This document shows positions 6,462-9,391 of a stretch of DNA of 9,391 bases, one piece after another; within the stretch, counting starts at the first letter, position 1; each line of letters starts with the position of its first letter. The translations under genes and the position numbers were made by a program. Source of the DNA: CAZLKN01 sp964560135 (GTDB taxonomy: Bacteria; Actinomycetota; JAICYB01); assembly GCA_964560135.1 (NCBI GenBank), contig CAZLKN010000088.1, forward strand, positions 1 through 9,391, in the 5' to 3' direction. Under the pieces are notes generated by a model, which was not told the origin of the DNA, did not search any database, and saw only the letters and a list, made by a program, of their open reading frames with translations.

Positions 6462-7064
6462 ATGCGCGTCATCGGTCTCACCGGGGGTCTCGGTTCAGGC
6501 AAGAGCACGGTCGCCCGGATGCTCGCCGACCGGGGTGCCGTGGTCCTCGACGCGGACGTGATCGCGCGGGAGGTCGTCGAGCCGTCCACCGAGGGCTATC
6601 GCGAGGTCGTGGACGCCTTCGGTGAGGCCGTGGTGGCGCCCGACGGTACCCTCGACCGGCCGGCCCTGGCGCGCGAGGTGTTCGCCGATCCGGCCAAGCG
6701 CCGCGTGCTGGAGGGGATCATCCACCCGCGGGTCGGGATGCGGATCGCCGAGCGTCTCTCCGAGCTGTCCTCGACCGATGCCCTGGTGGTCCTCGACATC
6801 CCGCTGCTGGCGGAGTCGCGATCGGGCACGGCGAGCGCCGCGGAGCGGATCGTCGTGGTGACGGCCCCCGAGGAGACGAGGCTGCAGCGGGTTGTCGACC
6901 GGGGTATGGACGCCGAGGACGCCCGCGCCCGGATGGCCGCGCAGGCGGACGACGACGAGCGCCGCGCGATCGCCGACCACGAGATCGCGAACGACGGGAC
7001 GCTGGAGGAAACCGAGGAGCGGGTGGACGCACTGTGGCGCGAGCTCACGGGGGCCGGGGCGTGA
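6462..7064 (+). CDS. coaE: Dephospho-CoA kinase
   Basis: This 200-residue P-loop kinase phosphorylates the 3'-hydroxyl of dephospho-CoA, the last step of coenzyme A synthesis, in the cytoplasm. It has GGLGSGKST (8-16), the DAD motif (30-32) in VVLDADVIARE, IIHP in the CoA domain, VVLDIPLLAE (the family's usual LLxE element) and the lid region RGMDAEDARARMAAQ, followed by ADHEIANDG, a family-typical HxIxNxG signature. Length is standard; it lacks the extra C-terminal GrpB-like domain of the mycobacterial protein. No ribosome-binding site precedes the ATG, 12 bases after the rpsA stop, so translation is probably coupled to rpsA. Its stop overlaps the next start by four bases (GTGA). Confidence 0.95.
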   Translation: MRVIGLTGGLGSGKSTVARMLADRGAVVLDADVIAREVVEPSTEGYREVVDAFGEAVVAPDGTLDRPALAREVFADPAKRRVLEGIIHPRVGMRIAERLSELSSTDALVVLDIPLLAESRSGTASAAERIVVVTAPEETRLQRVVDRGMDAEDARARMAAQADDDERRAIADHEIANDGTLEETEERVDALWRELTGAGA

Positions 7065-7768
7065 TCGACGTCGTCTTTTTCGACGCCGGCGAGACGCTGC
7101 TGGGCCCGGATCCGTCCTGGTCGGAGCTGTCCGCGCGGGTGCTCCGCGACCGTGGGCACGACGTCGACGCCCTGACCATGCGGGAGGCCTGGCGGCAGGG
7201 GGCCGACCACTTCCGCAGCGCCGCCGAGCAGGGTTGGGTGATCTCGGCGTCCGCGGCCGACTCTGAGGCCTTCTGGACGGGGCTGTACACCGAGCTGCTC
7301 GCCCACGCCGGCATCGAGGACGCCGACGCCCCCGAGGCCCTGTACCGCACGTTCTCCGATCCACGGAGCTACCGGCTCTTCGCAGACGCCGTCCCGGCCC
7401 TCGAGGCGCTGCGGGAGCGCGGCCACCGGCTCGGGGTCATCAGCAACTTCGAGGGCTGGCTGGCCGACCTCCTGGAGATGCTGGGGATCGCCGGGCTGTT
7501 CGAGGTCACCGCGATCTCGGGCCCCCTGGGCTGGGAGAAGCCGGATCCCCGGATCTTCAAGTGGGCCCTGGAGGAGGCGGGGGCCGACGCCTCGGCCTGC
7601 GTCTACGTCGGCGACCAGCCGTACTTCGACGCCGAGCCGGCCATCGCCCTGGGCATGCACGGCGTCCTGATCGACCGGCACGGACGGTGGGTCGACCTCG
7701 ATCCCCCGTACCCGAAGATCTCGACCCTCGGTGAGCTCGCCGGCGTGGTCGAGGGATTGGAGACGTGA
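7061..7768 (+). CDS. HAD-superfamily hydrolase with a non-standard motif I
   Basis: The 235-residue protein has the HAD motifs in order: FFDAGETLL (nucleophile Asp8), GVISNFEG (Ser128, motif II), GWEKPDPRIF (Lys160, motif III) and VGDQPYFDAEPA (Asp185, Asp190, motif IV), with a helical cap between about 15 and 100. This is a subfamily I layout. Phosphatases normally have a second aspartate two residues after the nucleophile; here that position is Gly10 (DAGET). The acid/base is thus missing or supplied elsewhere, as in DxYGT dehalogenases or DWAGT phosphonatases. The substrate cannot be named. GTG 7061 overlaps the coaE stop and gives the correct N-terminus; an in-frame GTG start at 7034 would add nine residues. 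Its stop overlaps the next ATG by one base, so coaE, this gene and the small gene form a tight unit. Confidence 0.85.
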   Translation: MIDVVFFDAGETLLGPDPSWSELSARVLRDRGHDVDALTMREAWRQGADHFRSAAEQGWVISASAADSEAFWTGLYTELLAHAGIEDADAPEALYRTFSDPRSYRLFADAVPALEALRERGHRLGVISNFEGWLADLLEMLGIAGLFEVTAISGPLGWEKPDPRIFKWALEEAGADASACVYVGDQPYFDAEPAIALGMHGVLIDRHGRWVDLDPPYPKISTLGELAGVVEGLET

Positions 7769-7929
7769 TGGGCGTGTTCGGTGCCGGCTTCAGGATCCTG
7801 CTCGTGGCCCTGGCGGTGCTCGTGGAGCGGGTCGGCGCGCTGCTCCGCGACAACCCGTTGTTCCGCCGGTTCGTGGCCTCACCCCCGGAGGACCTCGAGC
7901 ACGACCTCAGGGACGACGAGGGCTTCTAG
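7768..7929 (+). CDS. 53-residue small protein, hydrophobic N-terminal helix and acidic tail
   Basis: The protein reads MGVFGAGFRILLVALAVLVE, then RVGALLRDNPLFRRFVASPP and EDLEHDLRDDEGF. Residues 4-19 are nearly all hydrophobic, long enough for one short or surface-lying membrane helix. Next is a basic patch (R21, R27, R33, R34) and an acidic tail with nine Asp or Glu among the last thirteen residues. There is no signal-peptide cleavage site to speak of. The ATG overlaps the HAD stop in TGATG; a GTG immediately before it in the same frame is an alternative. Gene packing, a GC-rich third codon position and a clean stop just before the uvrB promoter support it as real. I do not recognise a family and assign no function. 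Confidence 0.65.
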   Translation: MGVFGAGFRILLVALAVLVERVGALLRDNPLFRRFVASPPEDLEHDLRDDEGF

Positions 7930-7945
7930 CGTCGCCCGTCCGGCG

Positions 7946-7951
7946 TAGGCT
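7946..7951 (+). promoter_or_regulatory. Candidate -10 box of a leaderless uvrB promoter
   Basis: TAGGCT sits six bases before ATG 7958 and no ribosome-binding site is present, so uvrB is probably leaderless from its own promoter. No GAAC-N4-GTTC LexA-type operator is visible in the short gap, so damage induction is not supported by the sequence. Confidence 0.5.
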
Positions 7952-7957
7952 GGTTGG

Positions 7958-9391
7958 ATGCAGGACACCCTGTTCAGCTTCCGTCCGGGCTTCGAGCTCG
8001 CCGGGGACCAGCCGAAGGCCGTCGAGGAGGTCGTCGCGGGTCTGGCGGCGGGGGAGCGCTTCGTCACGCTTCTCGGAGCCACCGGTACGGGAAAGACGGC
8101 CACGATGGCGGCGGTGGCGGCGCAGGTCCAGCGCCCGATCCTGGTGATCGCGCCGAACAAGACCCTGGCGGCGCAGCTCACCGGCGAGTTCCGCGATTCC
8201 TTTCCGGACAACGCCGTCGAGTACTTCGTGTCCTACTACGACTACTACCAGCCCGAGGCCTACGTCCCGCAGTCGGACACCTACATCGAGAAGGACTCCT
8301 CGATCAACGACGAGGTCGACCGGCTGCGGCACTCGGCCACCGCCGCGGTCATGACCCGGCGTGACGCATTGGTGGTGGCGTCGGTCTCGTGCATCTACGG
8401 CTTGGGGGCCCCCGAGGAATACGAGAAGCACATGCTCTACCTCCACACGGGGGCCGAGATCGCGCGCGACCATCTCGTCCGGCGCCTGGTCGACCTCCAT
8501 TACCAGCGCAACGACGTCAGCGTCACCCGCGGACGGTTCCGGGTGCGGGGTGACACCCTCGAGATCCATCCCGCCTACGAGGAGTCCATCCTGCGCGTGG
8601 AGATGTTCGGCGACGAGATCGAGCGGCTCGCGTGGGTGGACCCGGTGACCGGCGAGGTGCTGTCCACCCCCGACGGTCTGAGGATCTACGCCGCCAGCCA
8701 CTACGTCGCCGGTGAGGAGCGCATGGCCCGGGCGATGGAGAGCATCCGGGCCGAGCTCGACGGGCGGCTGAAGGAGCTCGAGGGCCAGAGCAAGCTCCTG
8801 GAGGCCCAGCGCCTCCGGATGCGCACGAACTACGACCTCGAGATGATGGCCGAGATCGGGTACTGCTCGGGGGTCGAGAACTATTCACGCCACATCGACG
8901 GTCGGGCCCCCGGCGAGGCGCCGTACACCCTCCTCGACTACTTCGCCGAAGATTTCATCGTCTTCATCGACGAGTCCCACATCACCGTCCCCCAGCTCCA
9001 CGGCATGTACGAGGGGGACCGGTCCCGCAAGGAGACGCTGGTGGAGCACGGCTTCCGCCTGCCCTCGGCGATGGACAACCGCCCGCTGCGATTCGAGGAG
9101 TTCATGGAGCGCGTGGGTCAGGTGCTGTTCGTGTCCGCGACGCCCGGTCCCTACGAGATGCGCGTGTCGGAGCGGGTGGTGGAGCAGATCGTGCGTCCGA
9201 CCGGGCTCGTCGACCCCGAGGTGGAGGTGCGTCCCACCCGGGGGCAGATCGACGACCTCATCGCCGAGATCAGGTCCCGGGTGGAACGGGAGCAGCGGGT
9301 GCTCGTCACCACGCTCACCAAGAAGATGGCCGAGGACCTCACCGACTACCTGCTCGAGATGGGGATGCGGGTGCGCTACCTGCACTCCGAG
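7958..9391 (+). CDS. uvrB: Excinuclease ABC subunit B (N-terminal 478 codons)
   Basis: The frame is open from ATG 7958 to the window end. UvrB is the DNA-loading helicase-like subunit of nucleotide excision repair: it takes damaged DNA from UvrA, checks the lesion and recruits UvrC. Visible features are FELAGDQPKAV (Q-motif region), Walker A GATGTGKT (40-47), the PNKTLAAQL motif, the beta-hairpin YFVSYYDYYQPEAYVPQ (about 89-105) that inserts between strands, SCIYGLG, and Walker B FIDESH (Asp338-His341) followed by VPQL, FVSATPG and the start of helicase motif IV (VLVTTLTKKMAEDL). The remaining roughly 200 residues, including the UvrC-binding C-terminus, lie outside. Nothing is truncated or mutated in the visible part. 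It sits in the conserved polA-rpsA-coaE-uvrB neighbourhood. Confidence 0.97.
   Translation, partial: MQDTLFSFRPGFELAGDQPKAVEEVVAGLAAGERFVTLLGATGTGKTATMAAVAAQVQRPILVIAPNKTLAAQLTGEFRDSFPDNAVEYFVSYYDYYQPEAYVPQSDTYIEKDSSINDEVDRLRHSATAAVMTRRDALVVASVSCIYGLGAPEEYEKHMLYLHTGAEIARDHLVRRLVDLHYQRNDVSVTRGRFRVRGDTLEIHPAYEESILRVEMFGDEIERLAWVDPVTGEVLSTPDGLRIYAASHYVAGEERMARAMESIRAELDGRLKELEGQSKLLEAQRLRMRTNYDLEMMAEIGYCSGVENYSRHIDGRAPGEAPYTLLDYFAEDFIVFIDESHITVPQLHGMYEGDRSRKETLVEHGFRLPSAMDNRPLRFEEFMERVGQVLFVSATPGPYEMRVSERVVEQIVRPTGLVDPEVEVRPTRGQIDDLIAEIRSRVEREQRVLVTTLTKKMAEDLTDYLLEMGMRVRYLHSE

Noticed and set aside
6457..6468. 12-bp palindrome CGCGCATGCGCG centred on the coaE start codon
   Set aside because: Easily produced by chance in sequence this rich in GC, with no second copy or known operator match.
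7930..7957. LexA/SOS operator before uvrB
   Set aside because: No GAAC-N4-GTTC-like sequence is present in the gap.

Overview
The window is a high-GC bacterial chromosome segment, most likely from an actinobacterium (Actinomycetota). From known biology, the order polA - rpsA - coaE - (extra gene) - uvrB matches the Mycobacterium tuberculosis order (Rv1629 polA, Rv1630 rpsA, Rv1631 coaE, Rv1632c, Rv1633 uvrB). Other pointers are a tyrosine in PolA motif B, GTG/TTG starts, and several genes whose start codon lies 6-7 bases after a TANNNT hexamer (leaderless transcription). A deep-branching class such as Acidimicrobiia is possible, but the sequence does not decide it.

Layout. (1) Bases 1-1484 are an accessory island of visibly lower GC, with every gene on the minus strand: the N-terminus of a VOC/glyoxalase-fold protein, a BrnT/BrnA-type toxin-antitoxin pair whose toxin has lost its middle, and a peptidase E (S51)-like protein. 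The genes are separated by imperfect palindromes built on GTTATCC/GGATAAC. The pair and the peptidase gene are each bounded by their own short inverted repeat (9 and 11 bp). This is the geometry of integron gene cassettes with attC-like sites, and it is the most interesting feature of the window. No integron integrase is visible. (2) Bases 1485-1603 hold nothing I can assign. (3) Bases 1604-2157 are two decayed C-terminal gene remnants pointing away from each other: a MenD-like fragment (minus) and a MenE-like acyl-CoA ligase fragment (plus). They meet at about 1841-1849, as if one deletion removed the 5' halves of two divergent menaquinone genes. (4) Bases 2202-9391 are an intact, very GC-rich housekeeping block, all on the plus strand: polA, rpsA, coaE, a HAD-family hydrolase, a 53-residue membrane-associated-looking small protein, and the first 478 codons of uvrB.

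How the genes work together. PolA and UvrB belong to the same repair route: UvrABC excises a lesion and Pol I fills the gap. RpsA (ribosomal protein S1) and CoaE (last step of coenzyme A synthesis) are growth functions. coaE, the HAD gene and the small gene overlap or nearly touch and probably form one transcription unit behind rpsA. polA, rpsA and uvrB each have a candidate promoter of their own.
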